Shown here piece by piece: positions 13,346-26,018 of a DNA stretch of 64,000 bases. Every line of letters begins with the position of its first letter. The first letter of the stretch is position 1. Source of the DNA: Setophaga petechia (Eukaryota > Chordata > Aves > Passeriformes > Parulidae); NCBI GenBank assembly GCA_024362935.1, contig JANCRA010000007.1:7318503-7382502 (forward strand), in the 5' to 3' direction. The position numbers and the translations under genes are program-made. Below the pieces are notes generated by a model that made no database searches, was not told where the DNA came from, and saw only the letters and a program-made list of their open reading frames with translations.

Positions 13346-15049
13346 GTGCTTCATTGAGTTGCCACTGTTGGGTGGAAGGGTGTTGAAGAACATGCCAGTG
13401 AGGCAGGGGATGGCAGGAAATGCTGGGAGCTGGAACTCCTGCCAACACCAGCAGGGCAAATGGAAGCTTTCCCCCAGCTCCAGCAGGTCCTGGGTGATAG
13501 CTGCAGTGGTGCATGAAAGCAGCTCCTCTGTTTAGACAGGACACCTGATCTTACAACTTTCACTATCTGGTATGCCCACTGGGCTAGGAATTAAAACACT
13601 CTGGCTATGAGCATCTAAAAGCAGGTGGAGATCCCTCATGTCTAAATAAATAACAAGGAGTTAAAATGAGGGGTCCTCAAGCTTTCCCTGCAGTGTGGGA
13701 CAAAGCCTGCCAGAACTCTGGTCTCTGTACTTGTTCATTTCCTGGCCCTGGGTGCTCCCATGCACAGAGGCCTAAGCCTGCTGCCTTGGCAGACATGGAC
13801 AGAGGCAGGGATAGCAAGGAGCCTCTGCAGGTTCCTGCTGTGCAAATGCCTGCCTCTCTCATCTCCCATAACACCCCTTCCTCTGGCAGGCAGCAAGCAC
13901 AGACATGGAAAAAGGAATTGGTTTGGGCTGCAAATAAGGATTTATGAGCAGACAAAGCAGCTCACTTGTCTCTGCTGCTCCTTAGGTCTGAGGAGAAATC
14001 CCTGGGTGCAGGCATTAAGTTGCCACACACCAGCAGACTGTGGACCTCTGCAGACCTTTCCATCCCTGTAGATGGAAAGAATGATGCCCATACAAAAGTT
14101 AAAATGTGTCCATAGCTTTCCACTGATATGGATGCCTACATGAAATAGTAGAAGCAGCAGCTAAAGTTAGCTAGAGTCATTAGGAGAGAAGTCCTGATGT
14201 GTTGCCAAAGCTTTCAGCTGAAACTATGCAGTCTGAAATGTGTGGTGGGTAGAGCAGATCCAGCTTCCTTTATAGTGGGCATGACAGCACTTGTGACTGC
14301 AGCAGGAGCCAGGGCAGGGCTGCTGAGAGAGAGGGAGATGGGTGAATGCAAAGGTCAACCTCCACTAGCAGGGTCAGGTGTACACCCCTGCATTCAGAGG
14401 GGTCTGTCTGCTGCCCAGAACAATGGAGAAAATTAATACAATGGTGCTGCACAAGCAACTGCTCTTGTCTTTTGTTTACATGTGTAAGTAAGTTGTTCAT
14501 TTATATCACTAGTGGCCAAATTTATATGCACAAGTCCTTTTTACTGAGTTATAAGTACTGCAAGGACAGTTGCCTGTACAAAGTTGGATCAATGCCTGCA
14601 GAGAAATCCTTGAAATAATTAAGTCCAAAAAAGGATGGGCCACAGGGTGAGTTCCCAGTCTTTCTCTCTGAAAGCCTGAGCACATCCAGGCATTTAATAT
14701 TTACACAAACCTGTAAGCAGTTAACTGGGAAGCAAAGAGCAAACTCCTAAAACAAACCATGCTGCTGTTTGTCACACTTGTATTTTTGCTCATATGTGTT
14801 ACCAGTTATTGACATAAGTGCAAGGAGCACATATGCATGCTATAGGGAGGCATGATTTAAAAAAATTATTATTATTTTATTTTATTTTCATTTCTGGATA
14901 TAATGATGCAACAGATCTAAGCCTGAGGGATATAATAGATAGAATGAAGCATCAGGAAAAAATAGGAGTTAACTTTAGCTCAGTAAGAAGTGTGCAAAGA
15001 TTTAGACTTGGTGTGGTTTTTAATAAACTTAGATGAGCAACATATGATG

Positions 15050-15400
15050 TCTTGTGTTATATTAATCTCCAGTGCTTGATGTTTCACGTGATTTTCCAGC
15101 AGCTTTCATTTATTGAATTCCCTGCTTAGATTTTTAGTGAAAAGCAAAGAAGATTATGAAACATCCCATTTTTAATTCTAATTTAATTGCACACAATTAG
15201 CTAAATACATCATTTGTTACAACTCCAGTTAATACATAGTTAAATGTAATTTTTACCATAGTGTGCCAAATGACATATTAATAATATTTGATATCATTAG
15301 CATTCAATTGCAAAAATATTTGCATCATGTTTATTAGGATGTGATATGATGCATTTCTGCATTGGTTGACTATGTAGGTGACTAAAGATTACAAAATAAT
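15050..15400. promoter_or_regulatory. AT-rich candidate regulatory block with octamer motif
   Basis: Contains ATTTGCAT (octamer, reverse form) at 15318-15325, several TTAAT/ATTAG cores and a GATATCATTAGCATTCAATT stretch. No coding potential and no repeat signature. It reads like a conserved noncoding element, but conservation cannot be tested here. Confidence 0.22.
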
Positions 15401-15894
15401 TCTCAACCCAAAGCCTGGATTTTAAAGCTTCCAGATTTGTTTATTTTAGAAAAGAATAAAGTCAAGCTCCTGACACTATTTTTGTGGCATGGTTTTCTAG
15501 AATAAGTGTATTCAGCCTTATTCCTGTCCAGCCTATATTTCTGTAGCTATTGCTGAACCCCAGTTCCCTGAAATTTGGTTTCTTTCTCTAATTTTCTGTC
15601 TGCCAAGAATGATGAGGGGAAAATCGATCCTGCCTTGAGGATGAGGGACTGGAGTAAATGATCTCTGTGGGGCCTTTCCAGCACTGTTTTTCTTTGATCT
15701 GCATAGTTTGGAGCTGTCATACATCCAGCCAGATCATGGTGAAGTAAAAGCAAACTGATGTCCAACATTTGGCTGCCACATCTGTATGAGAAAAAGAGAG
15801 TAATGCAGCTCCAGCCATCACTTGGTGGTTTTATAACTGTGCTGGTGAGACAGGCAGATAGAGGGCTCTCTCTGGGCTTGGGTGTTACTGCCAC

Positions 15895-16001
15895 TGCCCT
15901 GGGGATTTAGTGCTGGGTTGAACCCCTCCACTGCCCTGGGGATTTAGTGCTGGGTTGAACCCCTCCGCTGCCCTGGGGATTTAGTGCTGGGTTGAACCCA
16001 T
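15895..16001. repeat. 37-bp minisatellite, three copies
   Basis: GGGGATTTAGTGCTGGGTTG recurs at 15901 (written from GGGG), 15938 and 15975, giving an exact period of 37, with one A/G difference in the CTCC(A/G)CTGCCC junction. It opens Ser/Pro/Gly repeat frames that are not genes. Confidence 0.95.
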
Positions 16002-18000
16002 AGCCTACAGGCTTGTCCCTGAGTCCTGAGAGTCTCCTTGCCTCCCAGCTGGAGGGAGCTGCTGTGGTTCCTGGCTGTGCTGAATGCCCTTTGCTGCAGG
16101 GCCTGGAACCCATGGCACCAGACAGTAATAAATACCCTGTGCTGCAGTTGCAGAGGAATTGAAGTGTTGCCTGGTGTTGTGCAGCACAGCAAACCAGCAG
16201 CAGCTTGTGTGCCAGAAATATCAGGATATTGCAAGAGAAACTTGAGGTTCTAGATTCCATCCTGGGTTTGAATTTTGTCTCTCCTAGCCCTAGGGATGGC
16301 TCACTCCAGGGCTTTGGTCTGGCCTGGAAGCAATGACAGGAAGCATTTGTTAACTTGAAATGACATTTGGCTTTCTAAGGCCACCCAGCATCTGGGCTTG
16401 CCTTTCCAGGGCTGCAAGTACTTCCAGGTGTTTGGGGTAGACCCATATGTAAAAACATCTTTTTCAAGAGCAACAGTGCTCTGCCACTTGTGCTGTCTGC
16501 AGTGTGGAAGCAAAAATAAACAGGAAACCTTAGGGATGAGGGTCAGGCAGAAACATAGGTTCTGGCAACTAGTTGGAAACATTTAATAATAATGACTAAT
16601 TTAGAAAAATCAAGACGTGTTATTTTAGTTGTGGTGCCAAGTTCTGGGCTGAGTGGCCTGGAGGCTGGAGTTCCTAGATGTGATAAGCAGAAGCTGCAGC
16701 AAAGCAGTAGGACTTTGTATTTATGCAATACTATGACATTGAGATTTGCTTTGAAAATAACTACAAGATGCTGCAACTCAAGAAATGCACAAACTGTGCC
16801 CCAGAGCTGCCTTTGCATTTCTCAGGGATCACCTCTGAAAAGAGGGGAGTTTAATCTGTGTTTTTCCTGGAGTCTTTGGGCTGCATACTTGTGTTTCTAT
16901 TGGTGATAAGCCCAGGCAGGCAGAGGCTGTGAAGGCTGCTTGACAGCTGTGGGGCATAATGATGAGCTGATCGAGTTAAAACAATTGCTTTGGGTTTCAT
17001 TGTCTCCTTCTGGATTTTTGTTCTAAGTACAGTTACAGGGCGCTTGTGGGGGGGTTCTTTATTTCTTTCCTTCTTTCTTTGTCTCTTTTATTGTCTTGAG
17101 ACAAAACTGTTTAGCAATAGAGCTTTGCAGAGTGGAAAGTAACAGCAGAGAGAGGTGAGGTGAACATGAACTGGTTTCCGCAGTCTTTGACAGCTCATCT
17201 GGTGGGAATAATGAGTAATTTATGTAGCATTCCCCACTTCAGATTATCAAGTGGCTAGACTGAAGCTGGGAAACACTCCAGGTCCAAATCAGATACAACA
17301 AAGGGGATATTTGTAGTCCTTTGTGTATTCCTTTATTCTACTCATTTTTATTAATTTCCTGATACTGAAAGTATTTAGGGGGGTCTGGGAAGGAAGACAA
17401 AGTTTCACATCCCACACTCTGTCCTCCTGGTAGTCGCTCAGGGTGTTGGGATCAGCACATTCATGGCAGGCCTGTGGGGCTGCACTGAGGTTTGGATGAG
17501 ATTCAGCATCAGGTACTCTGCCCTGCTGTGTGACAGAATCTGTCATGTCCTTGATTGAGCCCATCATTGATCAGTGAGAAGAAACTGAAAAAATATTTAG
17601 GTTTAGTTTACCAGTAGGGAAGAGTCACTGTGAAATACCACCACATCATTTGCTAGTCTACAAGTCAGAGTGCCTCTTCAGATCCAGACTGACACTCAGT
17701 TCTGCTTTGTCCCAGAATCTGCGCTACCAGAGGATGGCTGCCTCCTTGGTAGAAAGGACAGCAAGGGCAAAACTGGAGTTCCTGTCCCTGCAGTCCCAGC
17801 CCATAGAGCAGCTCCTCTCAGCTGTGTCTGGCAAACAGCCTGGATTTGTAACCTAGAGGCAGCGTGTGCAGTCCCATCTCACTCACAGTCAGCCTCTCTA
17901 TGGGTGTCTTGTCCTGCCCAAGGGAAGGATGAAGGTCAGAGAAGAACTTGACCAGGGATGTAACATTTCCCATCTGGTCAGGGCATGCTGGAGACAAATT

Positions 18001-18391
18001 TGTGACAGTGGTCACAGGGGTTTTTAGAGGAAGGAAGAGACAAGGATCTTGATTCTATGGTCAGAAGGCTTGATTTATTATCTTATGATAAATATATAAC
18101 ATTATAACTATACTAAAAAGACATAGAAAGGAAAAGGGCTTCTTCAGAAGCTGGCTATGCCAAGAATAGAATAGAAAGAATGAATAACAAAGGTCTGTGT
18201 CTCGGCAGAGAGCAACAGCAGCTCCACCATGAGTGGTCAGTAAATCCAAACATCTACAGAAGACCAATCACAGGTGGACCTGTTGCATTCCACAGCAGCA
18301 GATAATAATTGTTTACATTTGTTGCTGAAACTTCTCAGCTCCAGCAGGAAAAATCTTAAGAAAGGATTTTTCACAAAAGATGTCAGCGACA
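18001..18391 (-). mobile_element. Solo LTR of a passerine ERVK-like endogenous retrovirus
   Basis: A 391-bp unit starting TGTGACAG and ending GCGACA on the plus strand, so it has TG...CA termini. In sense (minus) orientation it begins TGTCGCTGACATCTTTTGTG, has a CAATCACAGG-type segment mid-way, and an AATAAA signal at 18074-18079 near its 3' end. I know this LTR family from songbird genomes. Flanks CAAATT and CAAGTT look like a 6-bp target duplication with one mismatch, which suits an ERVK-type element. No internal retroviral genes remain, so recombination between two LTRs has removed them. Confidence 0.88.
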
Positions 18392-21302
18392 CAAGTTCTC
18401 ATCTTGGAGCAGTTCAAAGAAAGGCAATTAAATCTCAGTAAGTTCAGAAAGCAGTGTTTTCCTTGAAAAGCTCCAGAAAAAAGCTGAGGGAGAATGTGGT
18501 CCAGATGATTCTAGATGCAGACCCCATCAGCTGCTGCCTCTGAAATGGTCATCTCAGCCTCATCCCTACTTACATGGGTCAGGATGATGCTCTGGGACCT
18601 GAACATGCCAGGGGAGCTGGGGTGACCTGTTCAGAGCCCTGGGAGGGCTGCAGCTCTCTGAGTCCTGCTGGCTCTCCTCACTCTTTGGAAGGCTTTGTGC
18701 AGCTGGGTTCTGGTTGCCTAAAGTAGGCTGGGAAATGTCTCCTGTTCTGTGAAAACAAAAAGAACCAGCAAAATCCAAACAAACCCCTTAGAGGCCTTTT
18801 CCTACTGTAGCTATTCTAGTATAAGGAGTTAGGATAACTTTTGTGGGTGGGGGCAAAAAGAGATTTTAGCTGGCAGTATATTTTTCCTGTTTTGCTGCTA
18901 ATGAAATCACATGCTACCATAATGCTTAAGGGCATATCACCTTACAGATTGTAAATAACTTTTTTGGGTAACTATCAAACAAATTTAAATGTGTCCTACT
19001 TACATTATTTACATGAACTAGGCTTATAGGAAGTAGTGATACTTTTCTATTGGAAATCTTTATAGCAAATTTAACATTTCTATTAGTTTCTGAACATGTA
19101 TGTCCTTGAAAAAAAAATGCCATCAGTTCCTCTGAGCCTGATACTCTCCAGCTGCAATCCCTTTATGCCATTGCACTGTCTTTTGTAGACAACATTACTC
19201 GCTCTGGTTTTATACCAGTATGTCTGGAAATAGCATTAGCTTTCCTACCTCCAGTCAGCATTATTGGGCACTAATCCTCTTTGGCAGTGCGAGCAGCCAG
19301 CTCGCTGCCAGCTGCTGGCAGGGCTCTGTGAAGCCCTGGAGTTGGTGTCAGTTTTAGAAGTTGAAAATGCATACAGTGTTCAACAGAGAAGTATCCTAAG
19401 TTTCTTTAAGATGAGTGAGCACACAATATTTAAGGCAGCTCTTAGGATGGGCCCTCTGTACTCCCATGAGCATTTGGTAGCTGCTAAAAGAGGAAAACAA
19501 AAGTGAATAATCTGTTTTTACTATTCTTTGGGCAATCTACTCTGCTAGCATCTCAATATCTTTGTCTGTAAAATGGACAAATCGCTCATCTGGACACTCC
19601 ACCACAGAATAATGAAGCTTATCTAATATCCTGCAATGATAATGTAGTTGTAGCAAGTGCTATCAAAAGGGCTGAAAGTGTTCAAAGGAGAAATTGTTAT
19701 TGTAATTTTGTGACTGGGGTAGTGAAACAGAGAATGGTGATGACCTGTCAGAGGGGGCAGGTGGCAGGAGCCAGGATTCCTGACACTCCCTGCTTCCCCT
19801 TTGGAGCATCAGGTGTGCAGTCAGGAGAAGCAGTAGGGACACTGCCATAACACAGGAGTCTTCCTGCATCTCTTGAAGTACTGTGCTCTGTAAGCAGCCC
19901 ATGCCTGTAGGATATTGGCTTGCCTTGTGCCAGGAGTAGCTCCTGCAGAGCCTCCTTGGGGCTTTGTGGGTGAGATCGCCTGAATTTTCTCTGCTGAATC
20001 AGGACTGGGTCTGTCTATCATAAGGAGAGAAATAGCTGCAATTCTCTCCTCTAGAATCTGATGTTAAGATTTTCATAATGCTCTTGCTTATATATGCTTC
20101 CTTACCTTGTTCTCCTTTTATCAACATAAATATAATTTTTCTCTCCTTTTAAGCAAAAGGCTGGAATTTCTTTCCATTCTACACAAGCTAAGCCTAGAAT
20201 ACCTGCAGTTAGCTGAAACACTACTAACAAAACCTCTACATTTTACAAAGACTTGGAGGCAAGATGATGTAAAATTCAAATATAAGCATATGAAAGCCAA
20301 ACTAGCCTTTGGATAGCTATGATAATTCTTTCTGTCCCATAAAAGACTGGTAGTTCATAGTGTTTTTCATACTTTAGTTGCTGGGATTTCATACCAATTA
20401 TGGTATTTATTTAAAATAACAAGCTATGTGAGTCCATCCAATTTCCAAGAACCCTATTGCCACAGTTCATTACAAGCTATGATTAGTGGCAGGATTACAT
20501 TGTTAATGTGTGCAGGTATTCTGAATATTAGACCTACCTTTTGTGTGTAGTTCTCCTTTCTGGTTACCTGGGAGTTGTCTGCTTATCACCTCAAATCTTT
20601 ACCAACAAGAAATTTCACACTTGTAAAACAGACGTGCTGTTCTGTTATAGTGAATCAATGGCTTTGCTTTCAGGCCTCTTTCTGTGTGTTATTAAAAAGA
20701 AAAGCTTTTCTACATGCTGCATGAATGTTTTTGCTGATTAAAAGTTTGCATTGGGGTTTGAACTGAATCCTCAGCACAAGAGAGAAGGTAAAAGTTTGCT
20801 GACAGCTTGTAATTTTATGGCATGTTTCATTGAAGTTGGAGGTGAGAGGGGAAGACACAATGATGGATCTTGGTATCCTTTAGGAGAAGGATTGGGTGAT
20901 GGACTAGAGTTTGGTCTCCAGAAGACTGAGTTTTATTTTCTAGTGCAAGCTGGTGTTGGCTTAGACTATGTTCAGATGCTCAGCTGAATTTTTGGCCAAC
21001 TTCTGATACAGATCTACTGTACTGATTCGTTTGTAATATCCCTAGAATATGGCTTAACTTTCCCATTAGCCCATATTTTCATTAAGAAATCATGTACTTA
21101 AACAGGGTTTACATCCAAAACTTATGGATCCATTTTCAAATCCTACAAGGAAAAGTCAGCAATAGTCAAGTGTGGTGTGGCTCCTTGGAGGTGAAAGACA
21201 GCCCATGTGACTCTACAACAACTGCAGAGGCTTGTGGTCCTAGAGATTTGGCAGGTTAATTCACATGAGAAACACTTTTCTGTTTTAGGTGCAACAAATG
21301 TA
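18392..21302. other. Intergenic DNA, nothing recognised
   Basis: Ordinary AT-rich sequence between the LTR at 18.0 kb and the CR1 scrap at 21.3 kb. I see no exon, RNA gene or repeat I can name. Confidence 0.6.
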
Positions 21303-21393
21303 AGTCATAGAAGGGTTTTGGTTGTAAGGGACCCTAGAGATCATCTAGTTGCAACTCCCCTGCCATGGGCAGGGATACAACCCACTAGATCAT
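21303..21393 (-). mobile_element. Short CR1 LINE 3' remnant
   Basis: GTCATAGAAGGGTTTTGGTT, AAGGGACCCTAGAGATCATC and TGCCATGGGCAGGGATACAA follow the antisense pattern of the CR1 3' end. Only about 90 bases remain. Confidence 0.85.
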
Positions 21394-21530
21394 GAATATA
21401 TAGGTAGGTATATCCAGGCATGAAGTGGTTACCTTTTCTACTTAAATGCAATCTTCAGAAATGGGTGCACTGCCCCATACAGTCCCTTTGTGGAGCTCTG
21501 AAACACTGGATTGGGAGTATGGTAGCAGGG

Positions 21531-22754
21531 TGTTGTGGTTTGACACTGGCCCAATGCCAGGCCCACACCAGAGTCACTCACTCACCCTCCCCTGCCACAG
21601 CTGGGCAGAGGAGAGGGGAAAAAAATTAACAAACACTTCATGAGTGAGATAAGGACCAAGAGAAAATACTTCAAGGGCAAAACAGGAGCAACTTAAGTTG
21701 CAAAGTGAATTTTATTGCTAACAGAATCAGGAGGATAATGAGAAGTAAAATAAGCCCTTAAAACACCTTCCTAACCTCCCCCCACCAGCCCCTCCCTCCT
21801 TCCCACCAACACTAAAGGGAAACAGGGCTTGGGGTTTTGGTCAGTTCATCACTGAGATTTTCTTCTGCTGCTCAGGGAGAGGAGTCCTTCCCCTGTGAGA
21901 CCCTGGGGTCACTCCCATGGGAGACAGTTCTCAGGGAACTTCTCCAGCATGGATCCACTCTCACAAGCAGCAGTTCTCCCAAAACTGCTGCAAAGGGAAT
22001 TCCCCCCACAGGCAGACAGTGCCCCCAAATCTGCTGTGGTGTGGGTCACTCTTCCATGGGGTGCAGCCCTCCAAGGACAGGCTGCTCCAGCCAGGGAGCA
22101 GGGCCCTCTCTCCACCAGGTCTCCCACTGGATCACAGCCTCCTCCAGGCATCCACCCACTCTGGCATGGCCACCTCCCCCATGGGCTGTGGGTGGATCTC
22201 TGCATCCCTCGTGGATCCCCATGGGCTGTGGTGGATCTCTGCATCCCCCGTGGATCCCCATGGGCTGTGGTGGATCTCTGCATCCCCCGTGGATCCCCAT
22301 GGGCTGTGGTGGGTCTCTGCATCCCCCATGGATCCCCATGGGCTGTGGTGGGTCTCTGCATCCCCATGGGCTGCAGGGGCACAGCTGTTTCACCATGGGC
22401 ATCACCATGGCCTGCAGAGGAATTGGGGCTCTGGCACCTGAAGCACCTCCTGCCCCTCCTTCTCCACTGACCTTGGTGTCTCCATGTTGTTTCCCTCACA
22501 TGTTCTCACTTCCTCCTCTTCTCTGACTAAAAGAAAAACTGTATGACTTTGTTTTTATTTTCTTCTTAAATATGTCATCACAGAGGTGTTACCATCATCT
22601 CTGACTGGCCCAGTTTTGGCCAGCAGCCTGTCCATCTTCAGGACCATCAAGGATTGGCTCTGCTGGACATGGTGGAAGCTTCCAGCAGCTTCTCACAGGA
22701 GCCACCTCTGTGGCCCCCCTGCTACTGAAAACCAGGCTGTGCAAAATCAATACA
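21531..22754 (-). mobile_element. Solo LTR of a passerine ERVL-type endogenous retrovirus
   Basis: A 1224-bp unit with TG...CA termini (TGTTGTGG at one end, ATACA at the other), flanked on both sides by the 5-bp duplication CAGGG (21526-21530 and 22755-22759). Five-base duplications suit ERVL elements. I recognise it as a common songbird LTR. In sense (minus) orientation it starts TGTATTGATTTTGCACAGCC, has a TATA-like TATTTAA at 22566-22572 and an AATAAA at 21711-21716. Long frames on both strands here arise from the internal 39-bp array and are not genes. No internal viral genes are present. Confidence 0.93.
22186..22370 (-). repeat. 39-bp tandem array inside the solo LTR
   Basis: Units starting CTGTGGTGGATCTCTGCATC occur at 22186, 22226, 22265, 22304 and 22343 (first unit 40 bp, last 28 bp). 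Because 39 is a multiple of three, several reading frames stay open through it on both strands. It lies downstream of the TATA-like box in the LTR's sense direction. Confidence 0.95.
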
Positions 22755-22759
22755 CAGGG

Positions 22760-24030
22760 GGAGCAGCATTTGCCACACTTGTAAGACAGCACTCAAATGA
22801 CAGGTTGGAGCTGTGTCTGTCACCAGAATTTATCTGCAATGGAAACCTAATGCAGATAATCTAAACAGGACACTTGCAGAAGATTTTTAGTCCCTATATT
22901 GCTGCAAAATTGAGACAGTTTCAGTTCAAATGAAAAGCCCTCATTCTGAGCCCTGTATTAAAGTATTTTTCATTTCTTTCTTTCCAAGTTGACCAAACTG
23001 AAAGCAATCTGCCTCAAATTTCAGAGTCAAGATTTTGTGCCAACATTAGCTATAAAGTGGGTCAACTATTCAAAGCTGGTAATTTATGTGAATATGGGAT
23101 TTGTACCAATTTGTTGTTATCTAAAATGACTAATGTTTCATAAAAACAAATTTCTGGTTGTGGATTGCTCTGAGAGTGGCAAATACAGCTTTTCTACCAG
23201 TATGTCACCCACTACTCGTGGGTGACTGGTAAATTCAGCCTGGCAGGCCTGTCTCCCTCCTTGGGCACTGGTGGTTGAGGTGTAGAAAGGTATGGTTGCC
23301 CTTGAAACAATCAAAAAAGAATAAGAGTAATTTGTGGAGTGAAAGAGGAGCTATGCCAGATGGACTAAAAATTTTTTTAGGGCATCTGATGTTGTTTAGG
23401 GAAAAAACCCCAACCCTTTATAATATGCATTTGCAACCATAAAGTTCCCCAAGACCTTCCTTAGGGCAGGAGACAGTTGATTGTCAGGTTTGTGCATGTT
23501 GAACTGATCCGTGTAATAGTGAGATGTCCAATGGGTACACTGAATTCAGTGTTAATACCTCTCCAAGGTGAGCTTCACCATAGATTTGGTCATTTTGTAT
23601 CCCCCTGGGGCCCTCCAGGCATGGGAGTGCAGGGAACATCCCCTGCCGTGGTTCTCACTCATGTTGATCTGTTTGCTCTCTTTTCCCACGGCTTTCCACC
23701 CTGGCAGCAAAGCCCCTTCTGCAGGGCAGGCTGTGGGATGAAGGCATCTCCCTGTGAAGGGGGTGGCTCCTTGTGAGCCCCCTTTTCAGGGGTACCTGGT
23801 CTGGCTGGGGGGGATTCAGTCGACCCTAACACGTGGGCCATGGCAGAGCAGCAAGGAGCAGACTGGCGCACGCTAAAAGCACAGGACCTTTTGGCACGTA
23901 GTCATTAGCTGCTGCTGAGTGCATTAGTCATCTTCTGTCTTTCAGAAAGTCATCATTTTATAACAGAAAATTGCTATTTTGTTTCAAGTAGACCTAATTT
24001 CTATAATAAGAATAAAGCCCCTTAATTAGG
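22760..24030. other. Intergenic DNA, nothing recognised
   Basis: No exon or known repeat seen. From about 23830 on, unusually intact-looking motifs (CACGTG, CCTTAATTAGGG) lead into the CpG-rich segment that follows. Confidence 0.5.
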
Positions 24031-24700
24031 GTTATGAAGAAGCAGAGTGTCACGTGCTTAATAGGAAGGGCAGTAGCTGCTGAACCGGGGAGGGGGATGG
24101 GGCGAGGAAGGGACGGTGGGGCTGCTGCGGCCTTGTGCAGGGTATGGCCCTGCGCCGCGGGGGCTGCACGGCTGTGCCGCAGCCGGGGCTGGTGGGGGAC
24201 AGCTCCTGTCCGGTGCCACCGGGACAGCGCCGGAGAGTCGCGCTTGGCCCCTGCTGGCCGCGAGGCTTTGTCTCCGTGTGTGCGCTGAAATCCCTGCGCT
24301 TTACCGCAGGCCCGGCACCTCTGCCTTCAGCCGCTGCTCCGGCAGCTCCGCTTTTTGCCAGGGAACTGGGGTGGAAAGTGTGCAGATTTGGCTCTGTCAG
24401 AAAAACAAATTTCGATCATTTATGTTCAGTTAGTGTGATTTTGAAATTGGTTTGACTACTGATACTACCTTTGTTGCTAGCGTCCCGTTGCAAGTGAGCA
24501 CCTGTAGGGTGGCATTTCTTGGTCTCCTCTTCGTTCACCATTGCCAGATAATTAAATGACGCTTCCACGTATTTAGTCAAGTCCTCTAATTAACGTGTAC
24601 CTTAGGCTGAGGTGAGATAGAGCGGCCTGTCCCTGGTATCAGCAAGGCGTGTTCCAGTGGAATACACACTGCCCCCGACGGGGACGGAATAGTGAGGGCC
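24030..24700. promoter_or_regulatory. Orphan CpG-rich island
   Basis: By eye there are about 26 CpGs in the 280 bases from 24081 to 24360, against only occasional CpGs in the neighbouring kilobases; scattered CpGs continue to 24680. An E-box CACGTG lies at 24051-24056. The island is about 5 kb beyond the estimated ZNF365 3' end and no gene is recognised beside it. Short frames inside are composition-driven. It could be the promoter of a noncoding RNA or of an alternative transcript, or an unmethylated enhancer. Confidence 0.5.
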
Positions 24701-26018
24701 TGAGAGCATCCTGCACACATTCATTGTCAGCCATCACCACCTAGTGGCAAAAAGTCTGGATTCATCTGCCAGTTTACGTCTCCCTTGCAAAGCAGTTTTT
24801 GCCTAAACCTGAATTTTCAAAAAGGGTACTCATTTGCCGATCTTATCCCGGACTCACACCAGCTTTTCTAACTACAGCTTTTATAAGTATGCAAGATTTT
24901 CTTCTGTGCAGAGAATCACTTCTGCCCACTGCAAACTGACATCTAAGCTGACTCATATTTGTCGTCTTCTGGACACCTCGAGTGTGCACACAGTGAAAAT
25001 GGAAGTGTTTTATTTACATTTTGCTCAGGAAGTGAACTGACCCTTGACACCACCCAGACTCATATACTCAGATTCACAGCACCAATCCTGAAATCCACGG
25101 ACATTGGCATCTGTGGTGCAGGTTTTCATCTGCTTACATCAAAGGAATAGAAACCCCCGTCCCCAAAATAAAAGATACTCTGGTTCTTCTAGGTCTTTTA
25201 GTGGTGTACCCTAGAAAATGCAGGTGGTGATACTATGTGGTATTGAGGTGGGAAGGACACCTCCCCATCCTCATTAAAAAGTGGTTAGCAAAACTAAGAA
25301 TTTACTGAAGGCCACTAGAAGAATAAATGGGAATAGAAACTATAGTGCTGTCCTGGTCCTTTTTTAGCACAGGCTATGTCTGTTTCAACAGTCTCAGTTG
25401 CATCTTCATTTTCATTCTCCCTGTCCGTGCTTCTGCAATCTTAAACTTATGTCTGTCCCCTGGCAAATCTTCCTCCTTGTTCACTTGGACTCAGGATTTT
25501 GTCTTCTGCTTGGTGCACTCAGCTGCTCCCTTTGGAGGGGAGTCTACAGATGAAATCTGGATCATGTCTGGCAACAACATTTTCTTTAGAAAGGGACTAC
25601 AAAAAAACTAGTCACTGACAGCTCAGTGTGCTCCCTGTGGCAATTAAAAAACTGACAATGGAGTTATGGCTCCTTCATTTAGTTGTAATTATTCTTTTAA
25701 TTTCATTATTTCCTAATGGTTAAAATGTTTAATGCCCTTAATAGGTACGTTGGCAAGGTGTTTGCTGGCAGAGCAGTCTTTCTCTGCCCCATCACTGAAC
25801 TAGTTGGCTCCCAGCATAGCTGAAATACTCCTCTGCCTCTGGGGGAACAGAGAAGGGTAGGATGAGCTTGTGTGTGCTCAAAAACTGTCCTTTGAGATGG
25901 TCCCTCTGTGCCTTTCAAACCCTGTTTTAAAGCTGCTGTGTGCAAAAGGGTTTCTCAGCTTACCCCCATGCTCTCCATTGTGGAGGGACAGAATGTAAGA
26001 AAATAGTGCAAAAGGTGG
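24701..26018. other. Intergenic DNA, nothing recognised
   Basis: No convincing exon, RNA gene or repeat. Confidence 0.5.

Larger units (their letters stand above)
1..18000. other. Intergenic DNA, left edge, no gene recognised
   Basis: This 18 kb lies beyond the 3' end of ZNF365. No open frame in it shows family similarity or codon-like conservation that I can recognise. The longer ones (for example 6624-7145 plus, 173 codons) are within chance expectation. Supported contents are simple and tandem repeats at 4.7, 7.6, 12.8 and 15.9 kb, and AT-rich blocks at 9.7, 13.1 and 15.1 kb that could be regulatory. Poly-pyrimidine stretches occur near 6740-6820 and 17050-17095. Confidence 0.7.

Noticed and set aside
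21837..22526. Frames of 174-229 codons on both strands with repeated Pro/Trp/Gly motifs
   Set aside because: They are created by the 39-bp tandem array within a solo LTR; period divisible by three keeps frames open.
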